DNA of 47,418 bases. Source: CAZWSC01 sp964636385. GTDB lineage: Bacteria > Eisenbacteria > RBG-16-71-46 > CAIMUX01. Made by a program: the position numbers and the translations under genes. The notes below the pieces were generated by a model. That model was not told the origin of the DNA and did no database searches. It was given only the letters and a program-made list of their open reading frames with translations. Shown piece by piece: positions 34,057 through 42,455 of this stretch. Every line of letters begins with the position of its first letter. Positions within the stretch are counted from its first letter, which is position 1. The stretch is taken from NCBI GenBank assembly GCA_964636385.1, contig CAZWSC010000029.1, forward strand, positions 1-47,418, given 5' to 3'.

Positions 34057-34138
34057 ATGAGAGGCAGCTCGGACGCATGGGTGCGCATCATGGGATCATC
34101 CCTTCCCGGAAGCGCCCTCCGGACTCCTGGACCGTTAC

Positions 34139-34172
34139 CCTCAATGCGCTTCGGAGTCATGGCGCATTGAGG
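34139..34172 (-). terminator. Perfect 11-bp hairpin after the outer-membrane protein gene
   Basis: CCTCAATGCGC (34139-34149) pairs with GCGCATTGAGG (34162-34172) around a 12-base loop, 9 bases after the stop of the minus-strand gene at 34181. No T-tract follows, so it may be a weak or factor-aided terminator. Confidence 0.5.
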
Positions 34173-34180
34173 CGAACCGC

Positions 34181-34936
34181 CTACCTCCCTTCCCTGCCCG
34201 ACTCCAGACGGATCCTGGTCCGTCCGGTTCGCTCCCAAAGCATCCCTTCGTATGGGGAGAAGTGGTATGCGGCCCCGATGCGGAAGCTTAGGAAGGAGTG
34301 ATCCTTGTCGAAGAGAGACCGGAACCTGTCCTTGTCGGCGGTCATCACATAGTGATGCTGCAGCATCCCCAGCAGCGTGACGTGGCGCGTCACGCGGCGC
34401 TCGCCCTCCAGCCCGACGTATCCGCCGAAGTCAATGCCGCGGTAGAACTGATGAGTCGGCTCGCCCGGGGTACGATCGCGGACGCTTCTGCCGTCGTACT
34501 TGTAGTTCCAACGGTACAGGCCGGCTCCGAATCCCATCCGCAGGTCCATTGAGAATGCCGAAGCGAACTTCCTGGCGGCGCCTATGGTGCCGAAGGTGAA
34601 GGTCAGAACCGTGTCTCCCCCGGCTTCGAAGCTGTTCCATCCGAGTCCGAACTCCCCCGTTCCGACCCAGTTCTCGTTGAAGCGGTAGCGGAAGACCGAC
34701 TGACCGATGCCCCTGATCTCGGCCTTCTCGCCCAGATCGCCGCCAAAGACCTTCATCACCCCCATGCTCGCGCCCATCGCGCTGAAGTCCCTCAGGGGCT
34801 GAAAGACCCTCGATGCCCGATCTGCTTCTTCGTCCACGAAGAAGTCCGAGGCCCTTCCCTGCGAAAGTGCGGGCACGGCGAAGACGGCAATTGCAGCCAC
34901 TGCGGCGGCCGCACGAACCAGGCTGGTCCACCTCAT
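34181..34936 (-). CDS. Outer-membrane beta-barrel protein
   Basis: 251 residues from the ATG at 34936, chosen because GAGGAGAG lies upstream and a signal peptide (SLVRAAAAVAAIAVFAVPALS) follows; the frame is open to 34987. The body has repeated amphipathic strands (VFRYRFNENWVGTGEFGLGWNSFEAGG, LRMGFGAGLYRWNYKYDG, GIDFGGYVGLEGERRVTRHVTLLGML, SFLSFRIGAAYHFSPYEG), consistent with an outer-membrane barrel. No specific family recognised. Confidence 0.7.
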   Translation of the reverse strand: MRWTSLVRAAAAVAAIAVFAVPALSQGRASDFFVDEEADRASRVFQPLRDFSAMGASMGVMKVFGGDLGEKAEIRGIGQSVFRYRFNENWVGTGEFGLGWNSFEAGGDTVLTFTFGTIGAARKFASAFSMDLRMGFGAGLYRWNYKYDGRSVRDRTPGEPTHQFYRGIDFGGYVGLEGERRVTRHVTLLGMLQHHYVMTADKDRFRSLFDKDHSFLSFRIGAAYHFSPYEGMLWERTGRTRIRLESGREGR

Positions 34937-35104
34937 GAGCTCAATCTCTCCTCTGGATAGATGGGAACGGCCCCGCTCCCTCCCCACACATCCCCCAGAA
35001 CGGCCGAAGCGGCACTGGCGGGGCCGGGATCCAATGCTGTCCCCCGGCTGACTGCGGCAGTATATCCAAGGCCTGTTGGGGGGTCAAGGAGGCTCAACAT
35101 GGTC

Positions 35105-35135
35105 TTGACAGTCCGTGGGTGATGTGGTCTATCAT
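35105..35135 (+). promoter_or_regulatory. Candidate tRNA/tilS promoter
   Basis: TTGACA at 35105-35110, with TATCAT at 35130-35135 (19-base spacer) or TCTATC at 35128-35133 (17-base spacer). The tRNA begins about 24 bases further on. A perfect -35 hexamer in this GC-rich DNA is notable. Confidence 0.5.
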
Positions 35136-35158
35136 TGCCCTCTCCCGATGTTCCAGGT

Positions 35159-35231
35159 GGCGGCGTAGCTCAGTCGGTAGAGCAACTGAATCATAATCAG
35201 TCGGTCCGCGGTTCAAGTCCGTGCGCCGCCA
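35159..35231 (+). tRNA. tRNA with CAU anticodon (tRNA-Met, or tRNA-Ile2)
   Basis: Acceptor GGCGGCG/CGCCGCC with discriminator A; D arm GCTC/GAGC; anticodon stem ACTGA/TCAGT with loop ATCATAA, anticodon CAT; T arm CGCGG/CCGTG with TTCAAGT. The CCA end is not encoded. The body resembles elongator tRNA-Met. The isoleucine-2 type (CAU converted to lysidine) cannot be excluded, and the very next gene is tilS, the enzyme that makes lysidine. Confidence 0.92.
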
Positions 35232-35254
35232 CACCCTTTCCCCCGGTACAGGAG

Positions 35255-36286
35255 ATGAGCGCAGACTCCCCAGGCAAGGAGGACTTCCAGGTTCGTGCCC
35301 GGTTCCGGCATGCCCTGAAGGCAGCGGGCGTTCGGGACGGGTCGACGCTGCTCGTGGCTGTCTCCGGCGGTTGCGATTCCGTTGCGCTGCTTCACCTGTG
35401 TGTGGGCGAGGCTGCGGGACGCTCCTGGAACCTTGTCGCCGGCCATGTCGACCATTCCCTCCGGCCCGAGTCCGCAGACGATGCATCCCGGGTGATGGCT
35501 ATCTGTTCAGGTATGGGAGTGAAGGCCGAGACGTACCGAATCCCGCCGGAGTGCTGGAGTGCGCTCAGGTCGCGGTCGCCTGAGGAGCCGGCCCGCGTGC
35601 TGAGGCGGCGCGCACTTCGGGGGATGGCCGGCCGTCACGGCGCTGACTGGATCCTGCTGGGGCACACGATGGATGATCAGGCCGAGACGGTCCTTCTGAA
35701 CCTGCTCCGCGGGAGTTCGTTCCGCGGCCTGTCTGGAATGGCCCGGTGTCGCCGACCACGGCTGCGGCCGCTGCTCGGGGTGCGCCGTCGTCAGCTGCGT
35801 GCATATGCGGAGCGGTGCGGCCTCGAATGGATCGAAGACCCGACGAACCTGGACAACAGGTTCGCCCGCAATCTTCTGCGCAACAGTGTCATACCGGCTC
35901 TCGAGGAAGGGCTGAACGCTTCTGTCGTGCAGGTGCTGGCGCGGACCGCACGGGCAATGCGGCCCTTGAAGAGGCATATCGCCCTGCTGGCCCGCGAAGC
36001 GTGGACCGAGGTTTGCATCCAGCACACGCCCCGCGCTATCCGCCTTGATCGTCACCTTCTGGCCGGGTATGATCGGGCGGTTGCGGAAGAGGTTCTGCGG
36101 AGTGCCGTCAGGCATATGCGCGGCACCGCCCGGGACCTGAAGCGAGCCCCCATCGCGAACATGGCCCGCTCCCTTCGCCGAGGCGGGCCGGCGTCCTTTG
36201 CCTTCCCGTCCGGAATTGAGGCGCGTCTGGACCGCCGGGAGGTCCGGTTTCTGCATCTGCTCAGTGAGGAAGATGGAGGAGAATGA
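35255..36286 (+). CDS. tilS: tRNA(Ile)-lysidine synthetase
   Basis: About 343 residues from an ATG at 35255; the open frame runs back through the tRNA, which sets a limit. N-type PP-loop ATP pyrophosphatase: LLVAVSGGCDSVALLHL (SGGCDS near 37-42), GHVDHSLRPES, GADWILLGHTMDDQAETVLLNLLRGSSFRGLSGM, WIEDPTNLDNRFARNLLRN. These blocks are diagnostic for TilS. It turns the wobble C of tRNA-Ile2 (CAU) into lysidine. The AGGAG before the ATG is very close, so the start could differ. First protein gene of a chain with hpt-like, ftsH and folP, each overlapping the next. Confidence 0.92.
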   Translation: MSADSPGKEDFQVRARFRHALKAAGVRDGSTLLVAVSGGCDSVALLHLCVGEAAGRSWNLVAGHVDHSLRPESADDASRVMAICSGMGVKAETYRIPPECWSALRSRSPEEPARVLRRRALRGMAGRHGADWILLGHTMDDQAETVLLNLLRGSSFRGLSGMARCRRPRLRPLLGVRRRQLRAYAERCGLEWIEDPTNLDNRFARNLLRNSVIPALEEGLNASVVQVLARTARAMRPLKRHIALLAREAWTEVCIQHTPRAIRLDRHLLAGYDRAVAEEVLRSAVRHMRGTARDLKRAPIANMARSLRRGGPASFAFPSGIEARLDRREVRFLHLLSEEDGGE

Positions 36287-36885
36287 GCCTGGAACACGGA
36301 GACCTGGTACGGCTGTCCTGCTGCTCGGTCAGAGTGCTGAGGACTGCCGATGAGATCCGTGGGCGCGTTGAGGAGATGGCGGGATCGTTGGAGAAGAGCC
36401 TTGGCGGCACTTGCCCTGTGTTTGTCTGCCTTCTTCATGGAGGGTTTGTATTCCTCGCCGACCTGATCCGGGAGTACAGGGGCCAGCATGAGATCGATTT
36501 TCTCAAGGTGTCCCGGTACGATCCGGCTCAGAAGGATCCGACCGAAGTGCGCGTAATGCACGACCTGCGGGGCAGCATCAGGAACCGGGATGTTGTAGTG
36601 GTCGAAGGCGTAAGGGCGAGAGGAACGAAGGTAGAGTACGTGGACCGTTTCCTGCGCCTGCATGCACCGAGGTCCCTGCGATACTGCGCCATGGTACGTC
36701 CCGCCGGGGCCAACCTGGATGTGCCCCTGGATGAAACCGGCTTCGAAGTGGATGATGAGTTTGTGATCGGGTACGGGCTAGACTACAGGGAGAATTACCG
36801 CAACCTGCCGTTTATCGGCCTGATGGAACCGTCACAAGATCCCGGACCCGAACCCGGACACAAACCCGGAGACAGACAAGGATGA
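36283..36885 (+). CDS. Hypoxanthine phosphoribosyltransferase-like, altered PRPP site
   Basis: 200 residues, starting inside the tilS stop (ATGA). Overall HPRT: FVFLADLIREYRGQHEIDFLKVSRYD, VRVMHDLRGSIRNRDVVVVEG, DVPLDETGFEVDDEFVIGYGLDYRENYRNLPFIG. The PRPP signature normally reads VEDIIDTG; here it is VEGVRARG (107-114), with Gly 109 and Ala 112 where the two aspartates should be. The first loop reads LHGG rather than LKGG. These are the catalytic and phosphate-binding residues. Its place between tilS and ftsH is the usual place of hpt. Either the enzyme has lost activity and is kept for another role, or it is decaying. A Pro/Gly-rich tail follows residue 182. Confidence 0.8.
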   Translation: MSLEHGDLVRLSCCSVRVLRTADEIRGRVEEMAGSLEKSLGGTCPVFVCLLHGGFVFLADLIREYRGQHEIDFLKVSRYDPAQKDPTEVRVMHDLRGSIRNRDVVVVEGVRARGTKVEYVDRFLRLHAPRSLRYCAMVRPAGANLDVPLDETGFEVDDEFVIGYGLDYRENYRNLPFIGLMEPSQDPGPEPGHKPGDRQG

Positions 36886-38921
36886 AGTTGCAGGACAATC
36901 GAGACAGCCGCCAGGCGCCGCCCCCTCCTCCGGGCGATCCGCGCAACAGGGGGCCGCGCCGGCCACCTGGGCCTCCGCAGGGTGGAAGGCAGTTCCGCAC
37001 GTTTACATTCTGGCTCCTGCTCGCCCTGCTGGCGGTGGTACTGGTGCAGTACGTGATCGGATCGCGCGGGAGCGACGTGGAGATCAGCTACACCGAGTTC
37101 CGGCGCCTGATCGCTGACGGCAACATCCATGAAGTCACGGTGGTGAACCGCGAGGTTCGCGGCGAGACGAAACACGAGATTATCTCCGAGAAGGCAAGGA
37201 ACCCGTTCCGCAAGTTCCGTGTCTACCTGACAGCCGAGGATCCCGGTCTTCCGGAGGCCATTCTCGAGAAGAACCCGGATGCGTCGATCCGATCGAAGCC
37301 TGATTCCACCCCCTGGTTCACGCTCTTCTTCTCCTGGTGGATTCCCGTGCTTTTCCTGCTCTTCATCTGGATCTTCTTCATACGCCAGATGCAGTCGGGC
37401 GGGTCGGCGGCGCTCAAGTTCGGCAAGTCCAAGGCCAAGCTGCTCAGCGAAAACCAGGTCAGCGTCACCTTCCGCGACGTGGCCGGCGCTGATGAAGCGA
37501 AGGAGGAGCTGCAGGAGGTAATCGAGTTCCTGCGCGATCCGAAGAAGTTCCAGACGCTCGGTGGGCGGATCCCCAAGGGCGCGCTGCTCCTCGGTCCCCC
37601 GGGCACGGGTAAGACGCTCCTGGCCAAGGCAGTGGCCGGAGAGGCGGGTGTGCCGTTCTTCAGCATGAGCGGCAGCGACTTCGTGGGGATGTTCGTTGGC
37701 GTCGGAGCATCGAGGGTCCGCGACCTGTTCGACCAGGGGAAGAAGAACGCCCCGTGCATCGTCTTCATCGATGAGATCGATGCCGTCGGCCGTCACCGTG
37801 GCGCGGGCCTGGGAGGCGGACACGACGAGAGGGAGCAGACCCTGAACCAGCTCCTCGTGGAGATGGACGGATTCGAGTCGAACGACGGGGTCATCCTGCT
37901 GGCGGCCACCAACCGTCCGGACGTTCTGGATCCTGCGCTCCTGCGGCCGGGGCGGTTCGACCGGCAGATAGTGGTGGACTGGCCCGATGTCCGGGGACGC
38001 GAAGGGATCCTGCGCGTGCACGCCCGCGGCAAACCGCTGGCTGAGGATGTGAAACTGGAGGTAATCGCCCGCGGAACACCCGGCATGGCCGGCGCCGATC
38101 TCGCCAACCTCGTCAACGAGGCGGCCCTCCTCGCCGCACGGAAGAACCACAAGAGGATCAACATGCGGGACCTCGAGGAGGCGAAGGACAAGGTCATGAT
38201 GGGCAGCGAGCGCAAGAGCCTGATCCTCTCCGATGAGGAGAAGCGCTCAACCGCCTATCACGAGGCCGGCCACGCGCTGGTGGGATGGCTGCTTCCCGAC
38301 GCGGATCCGGTGTACAAGGTCTCCGTCATACCCAGGGGCAGGGCCCTCGGTGTAACGCACTCGCTGCCCACGGACGACAAGCATACGCGCAGCAGGAATT
38401 ACTTCCTGGCGACCATGTGCATGACCATGGGTGGCCGCGCGGCCGAGGAGGTCGTCTTCGGGCAGCTGACCAGCGGGGCAAGCAGCGACATCCGCAAGGT
38501 TACACAGATGGCCCGGGCGATGGTCTGCGAGCTTGGGATGAGCGAGAAGCTCGGGCCGCTGCAGTTCGGCAAGCGGGACGAGATGATCTTCCTGGGCAAG
38601 GAGATCTCCCAGCAGAAGGATTACAGCGAGAAGACAGCCGAGCTGATAGACGAGGAGGTGCGCAGCCTCGTGCATGGTTCGTACGAGAAGGCCAGGGCCC
38701 TCATCCTGGAGAACACGCAGCGGCTGCACGCCCTTGCCCAGGCCCTGCTGGAGCGGGAGGTGCTGGACAGCGATGACATCGGGCGGATCATGAACGACGA
38801 GCCTCTCGATCCCCTTCCGCCTGATGAACTGCCGGACGAGCCCGGGCCGGATCCCTCTCCTGCCCGGGACGAGAGGAAGAAGCCGCTTCTGGATCCGAAT
38901 CCCGGCGGCGCGCCGGCTTGA
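36882..38921 (+). CDS. ftsH: ATP-dependent zinc metalloprotease FtsH
   Basis: 679 residues; its ATG overlaps the preceding stop. A Pro-rich N-terminus precedes TM1 (FTFWLLLALLAVVLVQYVIG), a periplasmic FtsH extracellular domain and TM2 (WWIPVLFLLFIWIFFI). AAA domain: GPPGTGKT near residue 240, FIDEIDAVGRHRG, TNRPDVLDPALLRPGRFDR. Protease: HEAGH near 460, with the third zinc ligand Asp in TSGASSDIRKVTQMA. A Pro/Asp-rich tail ends the protein. It degrades misfolded membrane proteins and short-lived regulators at the inner membrane. Confidence 0.97.
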   Translation: MKLQDNRDSRQAPPPPPGDPRNRGPRRPPGPPQGGRQFRTFTFWLLLALLAVVLVQYVIGSRGSDVEISYTEFRRLIADGNIHEVTVVNREVRGETKHEIISEKARNPFRKFRVYLTAEDPGLPEAILEKNPDASIRSKPDSTPWFTLFFSWWIPVLFLLFIWIFFIRQMQSGGSAALKFGKSKAKLLSENQVSVTFRDVAGADEAKEELQEVIEFLRDPKKFQTLGGRIPKGALLLGPPGTGKTLLAKAVAGEAGVPFFSMSGSDFVGMFVGVGASRVRDLFDQGKKNAPCIVFIDEIDAVGRHRGAGLGGGHDEREQTLNQLLVEMDGFESNDGVILLAATNRPDVLDPALLRPGRFDRQIVVDWPDVRGREGILRVHARGKPLAEDVKLEVIARGTPGMAGADLANLVNEAALLAARKNHKRINMRDLEEAKDKVMMGSERKSLILSDEEKRSTAYHEAGHALVGWLLPDADPVYKVSVIPRGRALGVTHSLPTDDKHTRSRNYFLATMCMTMGGRAAEEVVFGQLTSGASSDIRKVTQMARAMVCELGMSEKLGPLQFGKRDEMIFLGKEISQQKDYSEKTAELIDEEVRSLVHGSYEKARALILENTQRLHALAQALLEREVLDSDDIGRIMNDEPLDPLPPDELPDEPGPDPSPARDERKKPLLDPNPGGAPA

Positions 38922-39853
38922 GCCGGTCCGTGACCAATCACATGAAGTCCCCGGACGATTCCTCCGCTCCCACGGGAGGGTCCGGGGCTTCTCTCTTTCC
39001 GCCAGCAAGGAGGTTGTTCACCCTGTGTGCCGGCTCTCATCGAATTGCCCTGGGAGAGCGGACGTTGGTCCAGGCGATTCTCAACTGCACTCCGGACTCC
39101 TTCTTCGACGGCGGGAGGCACCTGGCCGGCGATGCGCTCGCACGGCGCCTGGAGGAGATCGAGGCAGAGGGGGCGGACTGGGTCGACATCGGCGGTGAGA
39201 GCACAAGGCCTGGCGCCGCCCCGGTCGGGGAGGAGGAGGAGTGGCGCCGCATCGCTCCCGCCCTGGACCTTGCCCGCCGCCGGGTACGGCTTGCTGTGTC
39301 GGTGGACACCACCAAGCCTGGGGTGGCGCGCCGGGCGCTGGATGCCGGGGCGGTGATACTGAACGATGTGAGCGGCCTTCAGTACGCGCCTGAGCTGGCG
39401 GACCTGGCTGCCCGTTACGGCGCCGCCATGATCCTGATGCACATGCAGGGCAGGCCCCGAACGATGCAGGCTGCCCCGCACTACGATGATCTGCCGGGCG
39501 AGGTCGGCGGCTTCCTGAGAGACGCCGCGGCTGCCGCGGAGTCCCGGGGTGTCGGCAGGGACGGGATCCTGCTGGATCCGGGAATCGGATTCGGCAAGAC
39601 AGTCGCGCACAACTGCGAACTGATCCGCCGCATTCCGGATTTCGCAGCACTGGGATACCCGGTTCTGATCGGCGCATCGAGGAAGAGCTTCATCGGGACA
39701 ATCCTGGGGGCCGGGGCCGAAGACAGGCTGGAGGGAAGTCTGGCCGCCCACTGCGCCGCCGCCCTGGCTGGAGCGCACGTCGTCAGGGCCCATGACGTAC
39801 AGGCCACCGTGCGGGCGATCCGTATAATCGACGCGCTGAGGACAACTCCCTGA
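38918..39853 (+). CDS. folP: Dihydropteroate synthase
   Basis: About 311 residues from a TTG at 38918 overlapping the ftsH stop, or about 303 from the ATG at 38942. Family blocks: LVQAILNCTPDSFFDGGRH, WVDIGGESTRPGAAPV, RLAVSVDTTKPGVARRALDAGAVILNDVSG, ILMHMQGRPRTMQ, ILLDPGIGFGKTVAHNCELIRRI, VLIGASRKSFIG. The usual first-block NVTPDSF reads NCTPDSF. It joins p-aminobenzoate to the pterin pyrophosphate in folate synthesis. The order ftsH-folP-cdaA is common in bacteria. Confidence 0.95.
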   Translation: MSRSVTNHMKSPDDSSAPTGGSGASLFPPARRLFTLCAGSHRIALGERTLVQAILNCTPDSFFDGGRHLAGDALARRLEEIEAEGADWVDIGGESTRPGAAPVGEEEEWRRIAPALDLARRRVRLAVSVDTTKPGVARRALDAGAVILNDVSGLQYAPELADLAARYGAAMILMHMQGRPRTMQAAPHYDDLPGEVGGFLRDAAAAAESRGVGRDGILLDPGIGFGKTVAHNCELIRRIPDFAALGYPVLIGASRKSFIGTILGAGAEDRLEGSLAAHCAAALAGAHVVRAHDVQATVRAIRIIDALRTTP

Positions 39854-39979
39854 TGCGCTGATGCCGTGACTATTCTATAGTGTTCATCCAGCGCGGACTG
39901 TTCATGAATCATCTGCTGCGACACAGGCGCCCTGTCACGAGCTTCATGAATGGTGTGCGCCGGTGCAGGGAGGGATGAG

Positions 39980-40813
39980 ATGAATCTGCAGGGGTTCCGC
40001 TGGCTGCTGGACGTTGTCGACGTTCTGCTGGTGGCATTTCTCTTCTACCACCTGATTCTCCTCGCGCGCGGCACCCGTGCCGGCCAGATGTTCTTCGGGC
40101 TGGTTGCGATCCTTGTGCTGACAGCCATAGCGGAGCTTGTGCACCTGAGCGCGCTCAACTGGATCCTTACCTCGCTGCGGACGGTGTGGGTGGTTGCCTT
40201 CCTGATCCTCTTCCAGCCGGAACTCCGCAAGGCCCTCACCCAGATGGGAAACAGCGCGCTGTTCCGCCGCCTGATCCGCTTCGAGGAGACCTCGCACCTG
40301 AGCGAGATCGAGAAGGGTGTGATCGACCTCAGCCGCCGCGGTATCGGGGCAATCCTGGTGCTGGAGCGCAACACGGGGCTGCGGACGATCGCCGAGACCG
40401 GCACCCCGCTGGAGGCGAATCTCTCGAGCGAACTTCTGGGCACGATCTTCACGCCGCCCTCTCCCCTGCACGACGGCGCTGTCATCATCCGGGGGAATCA
40501 GATCGTGGCTGCCGGGTGCATTCTTCCTCTGAGCCAGAATCCGAACCTGGAGCGCAGCCTGGGGACACGGCACCGGGCCGCAGTCGGGCTGAGCGAGGAG
40601 ACCGATGCTCTTTGCATCGTGGTGTCCGAGGAGACGCGCAGCATATCCATCGCAGAGCGCGGAATCCTGGTGCGGAACATCGACCATACGTCCCTGAAGG
40701 GGATACTGTCCCGCTTTGCCGCCCCTCCGAAGAAGGAGAAGGAAGAGGCGGAAGGCAGGGACAATCCGGCTGACGGAGAAGGAAGAGCCGCACCCGCCAC
40801 GATCGAGTCCTGA
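39980..40813 (+). CDS. cdaA: Diadenylate cyclase
   Basis: 277 residues from the ATG at 39980; GGGAGGG lies upstream, and an in-frame start at 39950 lacks such a site. Three membrane segments at about 8-80 (LLDVVDVLLVAFLFYHLILLA, FFGLVAILVLTAIAELV, TVWVVAFLILF). DAC domain: HDGAVIIRGNQIVAAGCILPLS with DGA at 165-167, GTRHRAAVGLSEETDALCIVVSEETRSIS with the RHR motif near 196-200. It makes c-di-AMP, a regulator of turgor and the envelope. The C-terminal tail is charged. Follows folP as in many genomes. Confidence 0.94.
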   Translation: MNLQGFRWLLDVVDVLLVAFLFYHLILLARGTRAGQMFFGLVAILVLTAIAELVHLSALNWILTSLRTVWVVAFLILFQPELRKALTQMGNSALFRRLIRFEETSHLSEIEKGVIDLSRRGIGAILVLERNTGLRTIAETGTPLEANLSSELLGTIFTPPSPLHDGAVIIRGNQIVAAGCILPLSQNPNLERSLGTRHRAAVGLSEETDALCIVVSEETRSISIAERGILVRNIDHTSLKGILSRFAAPPKKEKEEAEGRDNPADGEGRAAPATIES

Positions 40814-40844
40814 GAGGTGATCGGAGTCCGGGGAGCGGTCGGGT

Positions 40845-42188
40845 TCACCCGATGATTCTGAAGTACTTCCGCTTGCCAATCCGTATCAGCGTTTCGGGCG
40901 CAGGGCTGTACAAGGCGCCGGTATCCTTGACCGGCTCCTGGTTTACGTAGAACCCGCCCTGCTGCATCAGCCGGCGGATCTCGCCCTTGCTGGGGGCCAG
41001 CTTCCTGCCGTCATGCTCGAGAGATGTAAGAAGATCGGGCCATGTGAGGCTGTCGCTGCGCAGATCATCCGGCAGGTGCACCTCGGGGATCTCGTCCGGG
41101 ATCTCCCTGCGCTGCACGGTGGCCTCGAAGTGCTGCGCCGCCGATGCGGCCGCCTCCGCGCCGTGATACTGCCTGACGAGGCTGGCTGCCACCTCCTTCT
41201 TCACCTCCATCGGGTTGGCCGAGGGCTCGTTCAACCGCGCCTTGAGCCTGTCCGCCTCGTCCGGAGGGAAGTCGGTTGTGAGGTCGATGTAGCTGCAGAT
41301 GAGATCGTCCGAAATCCGCATGCACTTGCCGTACATGTCCTCCGGTGTGTCGAGGATGTTGACCGCGTTTCCGAAGGACTTGGACATCTTGCGTCCGTCG
41401 GTGCCGAGCAGCAGGGGGTATGTCCACACGATGTGAGGCTTCTGTCCGAACTGCTCCTGGATCCACCGGCCGGCAAGCATGTTGAAGTGCTGATCGTAGC
41501 CGCCTACCTGCACGTCGCACTCCAGTGCACAGGCGTCGTATCCCTGCATGAGGCAGTACAGCGTCTCGTGGAGACGCAGCGATTCCCCGCGCTCCATCCT
41601 CTCCTGGAAGTCCCGGCGGCTGATGACCCACTTGAGCGGGAAGATCGCAGCAAGTTCCACCAGCTCCGCGAATGTCAGCTTCGACAGCCAGTCGCCGTTG
41701 TGGCGGACCTCGGTCCGGTCCGGATCGAGCAGGCGGAAGACCTGGTTTGTGTAGTCCGCCGACATGGCACGAAGCTCTTCGTGCGTGAACCTTTTGCGCG
41801 TCGTGCTCTGACCGGTTGGGTCGCCGATAAGGCCCGTATAATCGCCTATGAGGAACACCACCTGGTGGCCGAGTTGCTGGAAGGTGCGGAGCTTCTGCAC
41901 CGGGACGAAGTGCCCGATGTGCAGGCTGCTGGCGGTTGGATCGGCTCCCAGGTACACACGCAGAGGCCGGCCTTCCCTGCGGCAGATGTGCAGGCGGTCG
42001 CGCAACTCGCCGGTCATCTGGCGCCGCAGGCTGCCCTCCCGGGAGGATACTGCGCCCGTTTCCGCGCCTGCCGGGCCTCCCTGGGCATGAGCCAGAGAGG
42101 CCGCCCCCGTTCTCTCCCCGCCTTCGACCTCATCGGCGAACAGTGTGCCTCTGAGCAGTACCTGGATCTGCTGTTCGATATCCATCAT
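40845..42188 (-). CDS. tyrS: Tyrosyl-tRNA synthetase with N-terminal insertion
   Basis: 447 residues. Class I core: LGADPTASSLHIGHFVPVQKL with HIGH at 90-93, FLIGDYTGLIGDPTGQS, GYDQHFNMLAGRWIQEQFGQ, GTDGRKMSKSFGN. C-terminal S4-type RNA-binding part: SKGEIRRLMQQGGFYVNQEPV. Between residues about 21 and 53 is an Ala/Gly-rich stretch absent from the usual TyrS, where the first helix runs directly into the catalytic domain. Residues around it (IQVLLRGTLFADE, EGSLRRQM) keep the normal pattern. Function: charging tRNA-Tyr. No T-box-like leader was recognised. Confidence 0.95.
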   Translation of the reverse strand: MMDIEQQIQVLLRGTLFADEVEGGERTGAASLAHAQGGPAGAETGAVSSREGSLRRQMTGELRDRLHICRREGRPLRVYLGADPTASSLHIGHFVPVQKLRTFQQLGHQVVFLIGDYTGLIGDPTGQSTTRKRFTHEELRAMSADYTNQVFRLLDPDRTEVRHNGDWLSKLTFAELVELAAIFPLKWVISRRDFQERMERGESLRLHETLYCLMQGYDACALECDVQVGGYDQHFNMLAGRWIQEQFGQKPHIVWTYPLLLGTDGRKMSKSFGNAVNILDTPEDMYGKCMRISDDLICSYIDLTTDFPPDEADRLKARLNEPSANPMEVKKEVAASLVRQYHGAEAAASAAQHFEATVQRREIPDEIPEVHLPDDLRSDSLTWPDLLTSLEHDGRKLAPSKGEIRRLMQQGGFYVNQEPVKDTGALYSPAPETLIRIGKRKYFRIIG

Positions 42189-42455
42189 GAGTTGCCTCTT
42201 GCCCGGGCTTTACGCCGCCCTCCTGAGTAGACAGGTTTCACTCAACCGTATGGAATGGTTGTCGGCGAGTCTGCCTCACGCCTGTTGCTCCTTCAACACG
42301 AATCGGGCGACAGGTCGCCGGGACCTGCATGCAGACTCCGGGATCCGTAAGCGGATGGTGGCTGATCAACAGCTTTCATCGACACCCCGCGTCGGATAGT
42401 CTTGCATCCAGGTTCGACGGGATCTGCCCCGTCCCCCCGGAAAGGAGCCCTCAAG

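Noticed and set aside
35135..35254. Extension of tilS upstream through the tRNA
   Set aside because: The tRNA folds fully and the extra residues do not match TilS, so the start must be downstream.
36795..38150. A 451-codon minus-strand frame opposite ftsH
   Set aside because: Shadow of ftsH; no domain or ribosome site.
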